From assembly GCA_900770185.1 (NCBI GenBank), contig CAAGJM010000005.1, positions 1 through 64,000 on the forward strand: a stretch of 64,000 bases of DNA, in the 5' to 3' direction. Position numbers and translations under genes: made by a program. This document shows, piece by piece, positions 45,163 to 53,498 of this stretch (its first letter is position 1; each line of letters starts with the position of its first letter). The stretch comes from Clostridia bacterium. GTDB lineage: Bacteria > Bacillota > Clostridia > Christensenellales > Borkfalkiaceae. The notes under the pieces are model-generated. The model did not search any database. It had not been told where the DNA came from and saw nothing but the letters and a program-made list of their open reading frames with translations.

Positions 45163-45400
45163 ACACCGCCCCGTTGTATAAAGACGCAAACGGCGCGGTT
45201 CCACTTTACTTAACCTTAGGACTTATTGCCAAGGCAACTCGTTCGCCTTTAACGGAGCGACCCGTAGGTAATTACTCTCCCTTTCAGCTTACGTGCTGAC
45301 GGCGAAACGCACTTTCGGCAATCGGTTCTGCGGCGTCGCACCGACCCGCCGCTCTCTTTAACCCCGATGCGCCTACTCTTTATCGCCAAGGTTTAAATAT
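45163..45400 (-). promoter_or_regulatory. T-box leader of the cysE-cysS operon
   Basis: Read leftward, the leader has the conserved T-box sequence AAAGTGGAACCGCG (45,195-45,208) followed by the terminator AACCGCGCCGTT...AACGGGGCGGTGTTTTTTT. Upstream it has an AGAGAGC...GGTGCGA stem I with candidate cysteine codons TGC (45,309-45,311 or 45,318-45,320) in the specifier region. Binding of uncharged tRNA-Cys should allow transcription into cysE and cysS. The specifier was not resolved by folding. An R1 element now separates the T-box from cysE. Confidence 0.92.
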
Positions 45401-45510
45401 ATATTGAATGATAACACGATTTTAAAAAAATTGCAATCGTTTTTTATTCAACGCAAAAATTTAAAAACTCGCTATAAAATCCGCTTCTCATATCCGCTTC
45501 TTATACATAA

Positions 45511-45660
45511 TAATACAAGAAGTTTTAAACTTGCTTGCAAGGGTTTAAAACTTCGCCGTATTTCAATCTAAGAAGGCAAAAACGCAAGTTTTTGCGAAAA
45601 AACCCGTCAGGGTTTTAAATCTTTTGCCGAACGGCAAAAGATTATCTTCTTTTATATTAT
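45511..45660. repeat. R3 four-hairpin repeat, copy 1
   Basis: About 150 bp starting AATACAAGAAG and ending near CTTCTTTTATATTAT. It holds four successive hairpins: GTTTTAAACTTGC...GCAAGGGTTTAAAAC, CGCAA-GTTT-TTGCG, AAAACCC-GTCA-GGGTTTT and TCTTTTGCCG-AA-CGGCAAAAGA. A short frame running through it is considered a by-product of the repeat. Confidence 0.82.
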
Positions 45661-45810
45661 AATACAAGAAGTTGCAAACTTGCTTGCAAGGGTTTGTAAC
45701 TTCGCCGTATTTCAATCTAAGAAGGCAAAAACGCAAGTTTTTGCGAAAAAACCCGTCAGGGTTTTAAATCTTTTGCCGAACGGCAAAAAATTTACTTCTT
45801 ATATTATATT
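45661..45810. repeat. R3 four-hairpin repeat, copy 2
   Basis: A direct tandem copy of the preceding unit. Hairpin 1 differs by paired changes (GTTGCAAAC with GTTTGTAAC), keeping the stem. The other three hairpins are essentially identical. Confidence 0.82.
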
Positions 45811-45839
45811 GCCTTTTAACGAATTTTGCGCCCGTTTGA

Positions 45840-45868
45840 TTGCAAAAAGCGTTTTTTTGGGTTATAAT
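45840..45868 (+). promoter_or_regulatory. Promoter of serS
   Basis: -35 TTGCAA (45,840-45,845), 17-nt spacer, perfect -10 TATAAT (45,863-45,868). The leader is about 70 nt. No T-box was found upstream of serS. Confidence 0.7.
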
Positions 45869-45942
45869 TGTTTTGGCCAAGCGGGGTAAAACCCCGTCAA
45901 GCCTTAAAATTAGACCGCAAAACGGTTCGGAGTTAAAGCAAA

Positions 45943-47229
45943 ATGTTAGACCTAAAACTTATAATCGAAAAGACCGACTACGTAGTCGCCGCCCTTAAAA
46001 AGAAGGGGTGCGACGCAGATTTCACGGAAGTTATCAAAAAAGACGCCGAAAAGCGTGCTCTTATGCACGATATCGAGCTTTTAAAAGCAAAGCGCAACAA
46101 GGTTTCGGCAGAGATTCCCAAGCTTAAAAAAGAAGGCAAACCCGTCGACGGCATTTTTGAAGAAATGCGCGAGATAGGTAACGAAATTGCCGCGGGCGAC
46201 GAGAAAATAAACGCCCTTCAAAAAGAAATTTTCGACTTTATAGCCTGCCTTCCCAACCTCCCCGACGACGACTTGCTCCCCGGCGAAAAGGAAAACAACA
46301 AAGTCGTTAAAGTAAACGGCGAAAAGCCCGTCTTTGACTTCAAAGCAAAAAACCACGTCGATTTATGCACCGCTCTCGGAATTATCGACTACGAGCGCGG
46401 CGTTAAACTTTCGGGCAACGGGTTCTGGGCGTATCGCGGCGACGGCGCAAGGCTCGAATGGGTGCTTTTGAACTTCTTTATAGACGAGCATTTGTCCGAC
46501 GGTTACGAATTCATTCTTCCCCCGCACCAACTTTCTTATAACTGCGGTTTCGGCGCGGGTCAGTTCCCCAAATTTTCGGACGAAGTTTATTGGCTCGACG
46601 TCGACAGCGACAGACAAAAAAACCGCTTTATGCTCCCCACCGCGGAAACGGCTCTCGTGAACCTTTACGCGGGCGAGATTATAGACGAAGCAAATCTTCC
46701 CTTTAAATTCTTTGCGTACACCCCCTGCTATCGTAAAGAAGCGGGCTCGGCGCGTGCGGAAGAACGCGGAATGATTCGCGGTCACCAGTTCAACAAAGTT
46801 GAAATGGTTCAGTACACCACCAAAGAGGGTAGCGACGCCGCTTTTGAAGAACTCGTAAACAAAGCTTGCCGCATTATGGAGAAGTTAGGGCTTCACTTCC
46901 GCTTATCGAAGCTTGCCGCGGGCGACTGCTCCGCATCTATGGCGCGCACTTACGATATCGAAGTATGGATCCCCTCCATGGGTATTTATAAAGAAGTTTC
47001 GTCCGTATCGAACGCGCGCGACTATCAGGCGCGCCGCAACAACACCAAGTACCGCGAAAAGGCGACGGGCAAAACGCAGTTCGTTCACACCCTTAACGGT
47101 TCGGGGTTAGCGACTTCGCGCGTGTTCCCCGCGATAATCGAACAATTCCAGAACGCCGACGGTTCCGTCACCATTCCCGAAGTTTTGCGCAAGTATATGG
47201 GCGGACAGGAAAAAATCACTTTAAAATAA
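45943..47229 (+). CDS. serS: Seryl-tRNA synthetase
   Basis: This 428-residue class II synthetase has the N-terminal tRNA-binding coiled coil (about residues 30-105) and the catalytic motifs, including TAETALVNLYAGE, the motif 2 region CYRKEAGSARAEERGMIRGH and the motif 3 region LNGSGLATSRVFPAIIE. Length and start are normal (CGGAGT before the ATG). It is a single-gene unit with its own promoter and terminator. In motif 2 the segment reads GSARAEERG where many enzymes read GSAGRDTRG, marking a distinct subgroup. Confidence 0.96.
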   Translation: MLDLKLIIEKTDYVVAALKKKGCDADFTEVIKKDAEKRALMHDIELLKAKRNKVSAEIPKLKKEGKPVDGIFEEMREIGNEIAAGDEKINALQKEIFDFIACLPNLPDDDLLPGEKENNKVVKVNGEKPVFDFKAKNHVDLCTALGIIDYERGVKLSGNGFWAYRGDGARLEWVLLNFFIDEHLSDGYEFILPPHQLSYNCGFGAGQFPKFSDEVYWLDVDSDRQKNRFMLPTAETALVNLYAGEIIDEANLPFKFFAYTPCYRKEAGSARAEERGMIRGHQFNKVEMVQYTTKEGSDAAFEELVNKACRIMEKLGLHFRLSKLAAGDCSASMARTYDIEVWIPSMGIYKEVSSVSNARDYQARRNNTKYREKATGKTQFVHTLNGSGLATSRVFPAIIEQFQNADGSVTIPEVLRKYMGGQEKITLK

Positions 47230-47251
47230 TAAATCGGAAATATCCGCAAAC

Positions 47252-47284
47252 AAAAATTCTCGCCGTTTCAGCGAGAATTTTTTA
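47252..47284. terminator. Bidirectional terminator between serS and the AraC gene
   Basis: The stem AAAATTCTCGC / GCGAGAATTTT with a CGTTTCA loop is followed by TTTATT. Confidence 0.85.
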
Positions 47285-48196
47285 TTAGCTTTCTTTTCTG
47301 TATTTACCCGGAGATAGACCAAAGTAGTTTTTAAACGTCCTGTTAAAGCCCGAAATCTCGTTATACCCCGCCCGAAGCGAAACTTCAAGCACGGTTAAAT
47401 CGGTCTTTCTCAGCAAATATTCCGCGTACGCCATGCGGGAGCGGATTATAAATTCTTTCGGGTTAAGCCCCGCCCGCTCCAAAAACCGCCGCCTTAGCGT
47501 CGAAACGCTTACCTTTAAGGTTGCGGCAAGAATTTCTTCGCTTAAATCGCCGTCTAAGTTTAAACTTATATAGTCCACCGCGGGGGAGATGTCCGCCGCA
47601 ACGCTTGTCGCCGCCGTATCCGCGCCGTTAATTCCGCCGCCCAAAGTTCCTTTCTCCTTAAAGCCGCCCGCTTTTTTATACGCCCTTTTACACTCGACCA
47701 AAAATTCCGCCGCCGAAATCGCGAGCGACAGTTCTTTTAATTCGTCCGTTTTAGCGGCCTCCGATATAATTTTGTTTATCGCGGCGGTGACGGCGGGGTA
47801 TTCGTCTTCCGAAAAAACGCCGCTTACTAAGCCTGTGCCGTCGCAAACGGCAAGCAACCCTTCGGGGGAAAGCATGCCGAGCCGCTTAAAAAGTTCCGCG
47901 GGGTTTATATCCGCGTACACCCACCGCGAAGGCTCCCCCGCATAGGCTTTAGATAAGTGCGGCGTTTTCGGCGGGAATACCTGCACGCAACCTTTTTTGA
48001 ATTTATAAATTCTGTTTTCGGCGTAAGTTTCGCCTTCTCCACTTAAACATAAACCGAGTTCCGTTGTGTTATGATAGTGAAGCGCGGTTATCGGGCTTGC
48101 GCTGAGTTCATAACTTTTTGCAACCCTTACCCCGCCTTTTATTTCGACGGGACTATAAAATACGGGCAGGTTTATAGCGTTTAATTCATAGTTCAT
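47285..48196 (-). CDS. AraC-family transcriptional regulator
   Basis: This 303-residue regulator has an N-terminal cupin-type sensing domain (HYHNTTELGLCLSGEG, VFPPKTPH) and a C-terminal double helix-turn-helix (residues about 205-300) ending GFNRTFKNYFGLSPGKYRK, the AraC signature. It diverges from the ADP-ribosylglycohydrolase gene with a 120-bp shared promoter region and is probably its regulator. A sugar or nucleoside-type effector is possible but cannot be named. Gly/Ala-rich residues around 185-200 look like a linker. Confidence 0.9.
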   Translation of the reverse strand: MNYELNAINLPVFYSPVEIKGGVRVAKSYELSASPITALHYHNTTELGLCLSGEGETYAENRIYKFKKGCVQVFPPKTPHLSKAYAGEPSRWVYADINPAELFKRLGMLSPEGLLAVCDGTGLVSGVFSEDEYPAVTAAINKIISEAAKTDELKELSLAISAAEFLVECKRAYKKAGGFKEKGTLGGGINGADTAATSVAADISPAVDYISLNLDGDLSEEILAATLKVSVSTLRRRFLERAGLNPKEFIIRSRMAYAEYLLRKTDLTVLEVSLRAGYNEISGFNRTFKNYFGLSPGKYRKES

Positions 48197-48236
48197 ACCA
48201 TAATTTTAGCATAAATTTACGCAAATTCAATATTTT

Positions 48237-48298
48237 TTGACGGAATTGTACAATTTTTGATTGATTTATAGTAGCCGACGCGAAAAAACGGTACTACA
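48237..48298. promoter_or_regulatory. Divergent promoter region with candidate AraC-type operator
   Basis: The AT-rich gap holds TTGTACAA (palindrome), a TATAGT -10-like box and an imperfect inverted repeat TAGTAGCCG...CGGTACTAC at 48,270-48,297. The pairing is suggestive only; promoter spacing is not ideal. Confidence 0.35.
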
Positions 48299-48318
48299 AT
48301 TAAAAAAAAGGAGTTTTT

Positions 48319-49782
48319 ATGAGGGTAAGAAGCGTTATTAAATATAATAAAGAAAAGTTGCGCGATAAAATTTACGCGTGCTGGCTCGGCAAAAACATCG
48401 GCGGTACGATAGGCGCGCCGTACGAGGGCACGACGGAATTTCTGGACGTCACCGGCTTTAATTCCGCCCCGGGCACACCCCTTCCGAACGACGATTTAGA
48501 CTTGCAACTTATGTGGCTTGCGGCGATGGAGTTTGAGGGCCCTTGGTACTTTAATTCCCGCACGCTCGGCGAATATTGGCTTATGGGCGTCGACCCTAAC
48601 TGGTCGGAATACGGCGAGGCGAAAGCGAATTTGCGCGACGGCGTTCCCGCGCCGTTATCGGGCGAACTTTATAATAAAAAATGGCGCAACAGCAACGGCG
48701 CGTGGATAAGAAGCGAACTTTGGGCGTGCCTTGCGCCGGGGTTATCGTCTATCGCGTGCGAGTACGCCTTTCAGGACGCGTCCGTCGATCACGGCATGGG
48801 GGAAGGAACTTATGCGGAACTATTCACCGCAACGCTTGAGTCGAGTGCGTTTTTTATAAGCGACCCCCGCGCCGTTATTTTAAAAGGCTTGAAGTCGGTG
48901 CCCGAAACGTCAAGGGTATATAAGGCGGTCAAACTCGTTCTCGATGAATTCGACAAAGGCACCGATTATAAAACGGTGCGCGATATGCTAATTGCTCAAA
49001 GCGAAGATATAGGGTGGTTTCAAGCCCCCGCAAACCTTGGCTTCGTTGCGATAGGGCTTTTGTACGGCGGGGGCGATTTTAAAAAGTCCGTACTATACGC
49101 CGTTAATTGCGGCGACGATACCGACTGCACGGGTGCGACCGTCGGCTCTATAATGGGTATTATGCACGGCACCGAGGGCATACCTGAGGACTGGGCGGAA
49201 TACGTCGGCGATAAAATAGACTTTATCTGCATAAACACCATGTATCGCTACGCTATCCCCAAAACCTGCACCGAACTTACCGACAGGGTTATGCGGCTTT
49301 TGCCCGTCGTTTTATACGCCCACCACTTAATGCTCGAGTGGAGCGACGCGGACGAAATTCCCGAACCGTTCAGGCCTTTCGATCCGCTCGCCGTAGAAAG
49401 ACGCGAAAGGTATAACTTCGAACTTCCGCACACGCCGTACCTTTTCGGGTACGGTGCGTACGACCGCGAACCGATAATATCCGCGGGCGAAGAAATCAAA
49501 CTCATATTAAACGTGACGTCGGGCACGGATAACCGCGCCTATGCGGGCGAAAACGTGCACGACACCGTAAACTATTCCGTCAAACTTATTTTGCCCGACG
49601 GTTGGAACGCGGTTTACGGTAAAACTTTACACGTAAGGGATTATTCGCCCGGCGAAGATACGGCTTATTGGGCGGCAACAGTTACCGCGGGGGAAACCGC
49701 CGCCGTAAACCACGTTTACGCCGTGCTTGAAAGCCCCGCCCGCAACAATTCGCTTATCGTCGATTTCGTTATTAAGGGTTAG
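48319..49782 (+). CDS. ADP-ribosylglycohydrolase (DraG-like) family protein
   Basis: This 487-residue protein has the ADP-ribosyl-glycohydrolase fold over residues 15-350, with the metal-binding segments NDDLDLQLMWL near 60 and CGDDTDCTGATVG near 270. The C-terminal 115 residues form a separate beta-rich domain. Such proteins remove ADP-ribose from proteins or nucleosides, but in gut bacteria many similar proteins sit in carbohydrate loci and have no known substrate. It is under the divergent AraC regulator. AAGGAG supports the start. No signal peptide is present. Confidence 0.85.
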   Translation: MRVRSVIKYNKEKLRDKIYACWLGKNIGGTIGAPYEGTTEFLDVTGFNSAPGTPLPNDDLDLQLMWLAAMEFEGPWYFNSRTLGEYWLMGVDPNWSEYGEAKANLRDGVPAPLSGELYNKKWRNSNGAWIRSELWACLAPGLSSIACEYAFQDASVDHGMGEGTYAELFTATLESSAFFISDPRAVILKGLKSVPETSRVYKAVKLVLDEFDKGTDYKTVRDMLIAQSEDIGWFQAPANLGFVAIGLLYGGGDFKKSVLYAVNCGDDTDCTGATVGSIMGIMHGTEGIPEDWAEYVGDKIDFICINTMYRYAIPKTCTELTDRVMRLLPVVLYAHHLMLEWSDADEIPEPFRPFDPLAVERRERYNFELPHTPYLFGYGAYDREPIISAGEEIKLILNVTSGTDNRAYAGENVHDTVNYSVKLILPDGWNAVYGKTLHVRDYSPGEDTAYWAATVTAGETAAVNHVYAVLESPARNNSLIVDFVIKG

Positions 49783-49800
49783 CGAATAGATTATTTTGCC

Positions 49801-50175
49801 GTCATTCTGGCGCAGCGAGTTAAAAACTTTGCTTGCAAGGAGTTTTTAACGACAGCAAGTATAAGGCGATTACATTTGTTTCAACAAATGCGAAAAACGG
49901 CAGTTTTTACGCGTTAGCGTTAATCGCCGAATAACGCAGTGAAGAATTCTTACGCGGAAGCGCGTTTAACTTTTATAAACCCTTGCCCATATGTAGTAAA
50001 GGTGGGTGGCAAAACCGCAAGGTTTTGTCGGAAGGATTGGCTGATTCTATATAAAAAATCAGTACTCGTCATGTTGAGCGGAGCGTAAGCGCAGTCGAAA
50101 CATCTATCCGTAAGGCGCATTATACATGAAATGCGGCGTTCCGCCTAGACCCTTCGACAAGCTCAGGGTGACGGG
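49801..50175. repeat. R2 modular repeat
   Basis: The hairpin GTTAAAAACTTTGCTTGCAA...GGAGTTTTTAAC, the CATTTGTTTCAACAAATG hairpin nested in GGCGATTA...TTAATCGCC, and terminal CCCTTCGACAAGCTCAGGG modules match the copy at 28,735-28,964. An extra piece lies between the two halves here. The gap 49,783-50,204 holds no gene. Confidence 0.8.
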
Positions 50176-50204
50176 AGATATTTACTTATATAAATCACCA
50201 TAAC

Positions 50205-50236
50205 AAAAAGTCGGCGAACGCTCGCCGACTTCTCGT
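50205..50236 (-). terminator. Terminator of the hydroxyacyl-CoA dehydrogenase gene
   Basis: The stem AAGTCGGCGA / TCGCCGACTT with a GCGT-type loop is followed, reading leftward, by TTTGTTAT. Confidence 0.8.
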
Positions 50237-50246
50237 TTACTTACTA

Positions 50247-51191
50247 TTAATATTTAAAGAATCCTTCGCCCGAAGACGTTCCGAGTTTGCCCGCGTCAAT
50301 GTACTCTTTAAGCATTTTCGCCATGCCTTTAAAGTTGTAGGGGGCTAAGAACGACGGAATTTTAACGTAGTTCATAACGATGTTGTAAGCTGTTTTAAGC
50401 CCCACCGTGTCGAGAATTTTAAACGGACCTTTGGGCGCGCCCGTGCCGAGCGTCCACGCTTTATCGATGCTTTCGGGGTCGGATATACCGTTCACGTACA
50501 AGTCCATCCCCGAAAACAGAAGGGGAACGAGCATAGAGTTAAGCAGATACCCCGCCTTTTCTTTATGCACGGGGAGCGCAATCATTCTGATTCCGCGGGC
50601 AAAATCCATAACCGCGTCAAAATACTTTTTGTCGGTTTTGGGCTGAGCCATAATTTCGGTTATATTGTTCTTCCAGATACTGTTTGCGAAGTGGAACGCC
50701 AAAAATTTATCCGCCCTCCCGGTATATTTTGCAAACTTAGACGGAAGAAGCGTTGACGAGTTGGTCACGAGTATCGTTTTTTCGTCCATAAGCGGAGCAA
50801 GTTTTTTGTAGAACGCGATTTTTTCTTCCGCGTTTTCCGCCATGGATTCGATAACTATATCCGCGCCCCGAACTGCCTTTTTCATATCGAGTTCTATCTT
50901 TATGTTTTTATAAGCCGCTTCCGATTTTTCAAGGCATTTCGCTTTATCAAAATCGCCGGCGTCGGCAATTCCCCTGCACCATTCGTTGAACGACTTGCCT
51001 TCCGGCGTATCCATTTTTTCGATTACTTCTTTATAAGTTTCGTGAAGACGGTCGAGCTTCGGCTGAGTTCTGCCGATACTTCCTTCGCTTCTTAACCATA
51101 TAGTAACGTCATAGCCGCAGTACGCCGCCTGGTACGCTATCTGACTGCCGAGTACGCCGCCGCCCGCGACGACCACTTTTTTAATATCCAT
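50247..51191 (-). CDS. 3-hydroxyacyl-CoA dehydrogenase family protein
   Basis: This 314-residue protein has an N-terminal NAD-binding fold (VVVAGGGVLGSQIAYQAA) and the family motifs VIESMAENAEEK, TNSSTLLPS and FLAFHFANSIWKN, followed by the C-terminal dimerisation domain with AGYLLNSMLVPLLF. It should oxidise or form 3-hydroxyacyl-CoA, for example in butyrate-type fermentation, but no other genes of that pathway are nearby. The catalytic His is the H of FHF. The gene order 3HCDH-NUDIX-rex suggests a redox-linked cluster. A conserved HxFxP-type motif reads FHFANS, slightly unusual, so the substrate could differ. Confidence 0.85.
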   Translation of the reverse strand: MDIKKVVVAGGGVLGSQIAYQAAYCGYDVTIWLRSEGSIGRTQPKLDRLHETYKEVIEKMDTPEGKSFNEWCRGIADAGDFDKAKCLEKSEAAYKNIKIELDMKKAVRGADIVIESMAENAEEKIAFYKKLAPLMDEKTILVTNSSTLLPSKFAKYTGRADKFLAFHFANSIWKNNITEIMAQPKTDKKYFDAVMDFARGIRMIALPVHKEKAGYLLNSMLVPLLFSGMDLYVNGISDPESIDKAWTLGTGAPKGPFKILDTVGLKTAYNIVMNYVKIPSFLAPYNFKGMAKMLKEYIDAGKLGTSSGEGFFKY

Positions 51192-51231
51192 AATAATCTC
51201 CTTTTACGCTTTTACGTATGTACGGCGGGAC

Positions 51232-51768
51232 TTAAACCCCGCCGCTCAATATTTTGTTCGCTTTTAAAACGGCGGCTATCGTCTTACCGTCCTCTATCTC
51301 TCCGCAAATTACCATATCGACGAGTTTATTGAGGGGGTATTTTTCTATATTTATAAACTCGTCGTCGTCAAAATCGGTTTCGCCGACTGTCAGCTCGGTC
51401 GCCATAAAGAGCGCGATTTTCTCCGTCAAAATGGCGGGGGACGATATGTAGTTACCTATAAAAACCATATTTTTTGCGGTCAAACCCGTTTCTTCTTTAA
51501 GTTCGCGCGCGGCGGCTTTTATCGGCGGCTCGCCGATATAGTCGTACTTACCCGCGGGCACCTCCAAAAAGTCCCGCCCGCAAGCGTAGCGATACTGCCG
51601 CACCATATAAACCGTACCGTCCTTGTCTATCGGTATAACAGCAACCGCGCCGTTATGCTCGCAATATTCTCTGTAACCTTTATTTCCGTCGGGGAGGCGG
51701 ATATCGTCTTTTTTTACCGTTAAAACTTTGCCCGCAAAAATCGTTTCGCTATTTATCTTCGTTTCCAT
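51232..51768 (-). CDS. NUDIX hydrolase, ADP-ribose pyrophosphatase type
   Basis: About 178 residues from ATG 51,768 (METKINSETIFAGKVL); a longer frame opens at 51,798. The NUDIX box is AARELKEETGLTAKN in its core, preceded by EVPAGKYDYIGE, typical of ADP-ribose/ADP-sugar pyrophosphatases. It should hydrolyse ADP-ribose to AMP and ribose 5-phosphate. The start overlaps the end of rex by 20 bp, suggesting translational coupling. Confidence 0.88.
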   Translation of the reverse strand: METKINSETIFAGKVLTVKKDDIRLPDGNKGYREYCEHNGAVAVIPIDKDGTVYMVRQYRYACGRDFLEVPAGKYDYIGEPPIKAAARELKEETGLTAKNMVFIGNYISSPAILTEKIALFMATELTVGETDFDDDEFINIEKYPLNKLVDMVICGEIEDGKTIAAVLKANKILSGGV

Positions 51769-52417
51769 TTTCTTTTTGCTTAGATTCCTCTTCTTCAAGG
51801 GCTTTGAGTTTGTATATAAGCCGCATTAAACTTTCGCTCATGTTTATGTTTTCGCACGCGACGGATTTTCCGAAGTGAAGGTCTATCGGCGCGAAGTTCC
51901 AAATAGCCCTGACGCCAGCGTTTACCGCGCGCTCGGCGGCAGACTTTGCAATTTCTTTCTGCACGCAAATTATCGCGACGTCGGTTTTGTTTTGCGCAAG
52001 ATAATTTTCAAGCTCGGAAACGTTTAATACCTTTACCCCTTGCGACGCGCGCACGTGGCTCGTTTCAACGTCGAAAATCGCCTTGATAAAGACGTTTTCC
52101 ATTTTAAAACCTTTATAGTCGGCAAGTGCCTGACCTATACGCCCGCCCCCTATAATTATTGCCGAACGCTCTTCTTTTAAGCCCAAAATGGAGCAGATTC
52201 TGCATTTTAAAAACTCCGCGTCGTAGCCGTAGCCTTGCTGACCGAATCCGCCGAAGATGCTTAAATCTTGCCGAACCTGCGAAGCGGTAAGATTAAGTTC
52301 TTCCGCAATCTTCGCGCTCGAAGCCCTTTCGACCCCGTCGCTTGCCATCTCTTTTAAACAGCGGTAATACTTCGGAAGGCGTTCTATTACGTTTTTAGAT
52401 ACGTTTTCGGGTTTCAT
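51749..52417 (-). CDS. rex: Redox-sensing transcriptional repressor Rex
   Basis: This 222-residue protein has the N-terminal winged helix with ERLPKYYRCLKEMA and SAKIAEELNLTASQVRQDLS, and a Rossmann NAD(H)-binding domain (IIIGGGRIGQALADY). Rex senses the NADH/NAD+ ratio and represses fermentation and NADH-reoxidation genes. A perfect Rex operator lies upstream of mdh in this window. Residues TASQVRQDLSIFGGFG match the DNA-recognition helix. AAAGGAT precedes the ATG. Confidence 0.96.
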   Translation of the reverse strand: MKPENVSKNVIERLPKYYRCLKEMASDGVERASSAKIAEELNLTASQVRQDLSIFGGFGQQGYGYDAEFLKCRICSILGLKEERSAIIIGGGRIGQALADYKGFKMENVFIKAIFDVETSHVRASQGVKVLNVSELENYLAQNKTDVAIICVQKEIAKSAAERAVNAGVRAIWNFAPIDLHFGKSVACENINMSESLMRLIYKLKALEEEESKQKENGNEDK

Positions 52418-52465
52418 TTTATCCTTTTAATTGCGTAAAAATTTTGGTTGTGCTATACTTTAACT

Positions 52466-52726
52466 ATGGTAAAAATAGGCGCAAAGTTAGTTAAAAACAA
52501 TAGGGTTATCAAACGGTACGAGTATATGAACGCAAACGCGTACAGCGGAAGCGATTTTTATCGCTACGTCATCGATATTTGCAACAAACTCGATATCGGC
52601 GCGCCGATAGTCATACCCTATCACCGCGAATGTTACGAAAATTTTAACTCCGTCAAGTTTTTTAAAGACGATTTCGTCGACAACGTCCGCTTTGACTATA
52701 TGTTTCTTGAAAACGACGACAGGTAA
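52466..52726 (+). CDS. Small conserved hypothetical protein
   Basis: About 86 residues from ATG 52,466 (MVKIGAKLV); the frame is open to 52,448. It is soluble and rich in Asp, Tyr and Phe, with IVIPYHRECYENFNSVKFF in the middle. It lies head-to-head with rex in the opposite direction. I do not recognise a family. The codon use resembles that of neighbouring genes, which supports it being real. Confidence 0.55.
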   Translation: MVKIGAKLVKNNRVIKRYEYMNANAYSGSDFYRYVIDICNKLDIGAPIVIPYHRECYENFNSVKFFKDDFVDNVRFDYMFLENDDR

Positions 52727-52790
52727 TTTGCGGGGAAAGGTCGCGCACTCTACGCCCTAATCACTATCCGCTAACCACTATCCACTTATT

Positions 52791-53130
52791 GTCATGTTGA
52801 GCGGAGCGTAAGCGTAGTCGAAACATCTAGCCGTTAGGCGCAAATTATATATAAAATGCGGCGTGCCGCCTAGATCCTTCGACAAGCTCAGGATGACGAG
52901 TTGAGAAGTTTATCTCTCGGCGAAATATCTCGTGTAAACGAAAACGGACGCTGAATACGGTCGAATTTTTGGTGGAATCCGAAACGCTTACGTAGGGCGG
53001 GGGCTTGCTCCCGCCGTTTTTTATTAAATATCTACCTGTCACCCTGAGCGAAACGGTCGCTGAATACGGGCGGGGTTTTGGTAGAATCCGAAACGCTTAC
53101 GTAGGGCGGGGGCTTGCTCCCGCCGTTACT
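52791..53130. repeat. R2 end module followed by two R4 palindromes
   Basis: The first 110 bp match the right half of R2 (GGCGCA...TTCGACAAGCTCAGGATGAC). Two copies of GCTTACGTAGGGCGGGGGCT...CTCCCGCC follow at about 52,987-53,020 and 53,096-53,127, each a strong GC hairpin embedded in a longer duplicated unit (CGCTGAATACGG...). No gene lies between 52,727 and 53,221. Confidence 0.75.
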
Positions 53131-53221
53131 ATTCTTTAGTATACAATCATTTATCCATAATTTCAACCCTTTTTTAGCGCATAAAACATAATATTTTGCT
53201 CAAATTAACTAAGGGTGTATT

Positions 53222-53431
53222 ATGAAAATAACTTCTGTAATAGCGTTTATTATCGTAATCGTCGGCGCGCTTAACTGGCTTTTAGTCGGATTGTTCGGCT
53301 TCGACTTAGTCGCCGCGGTGTTCGGCACGATGAGCGTCTGGTCGAGAATAGTCTATTCTCTGGTCGGCTTAGGCGGCTTGTTTATGATATTTTTTATCTA
53401 CGCATTCAAGCCTTTTAAACACGTGCAATAA
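53222..53431 (+). CDS. DUF378 small membrane protein
   Basis: This 69-residue protein has two membrane helices and the DUF378 pattern: IVGALNWLLVGLFGFDLVA in the first half and RIVYSLVGLGGLFMI in the second. The function of the family is unknown. AAGGGTG lies upstream of the ATG. It converges on queT, with a shared terminator. Confidence 0.9.
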   Translation: MKITSVIAFIIVIVGALNWLLVGLFGFDLVAAVFGTMSVWSRIVYSLVGLGGLFMIFFIYAFKPFKHVQ

Positions 53432-53439
53432 AAATTTAA

Positions 53440-53476
53440 ACATAGGCGGGGCGCAAAATCGCGCCCCGCCTATTGC
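53440..53476. terminator. Bidirectional terminator between the DUF378 and queT genes
   Basis: A long, nearly perfect stem ATAGGCGGGGCGC / GCGCCCCGCCTAT has an AAAATC loop and ends in TGCATTTT. Confidence 0.82.
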
Positions 53477-53498
53477 ATTTTAACCTTGTTGAATGAAT

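Noticed and set aside
45680..45889. Short open frame through the second R3 repeat
   Set aside because: It follows repeat sequence, a similar frame occurs through the inverted copy at 61,858-62,082, and no ribosome site or promoter fits.
48372..49526. Antisense open frames inside the ADP-ribosylglycohydrolase gene
   Set aside because: They are shadows of a gene with clear family motifs and a strong ribosome site.
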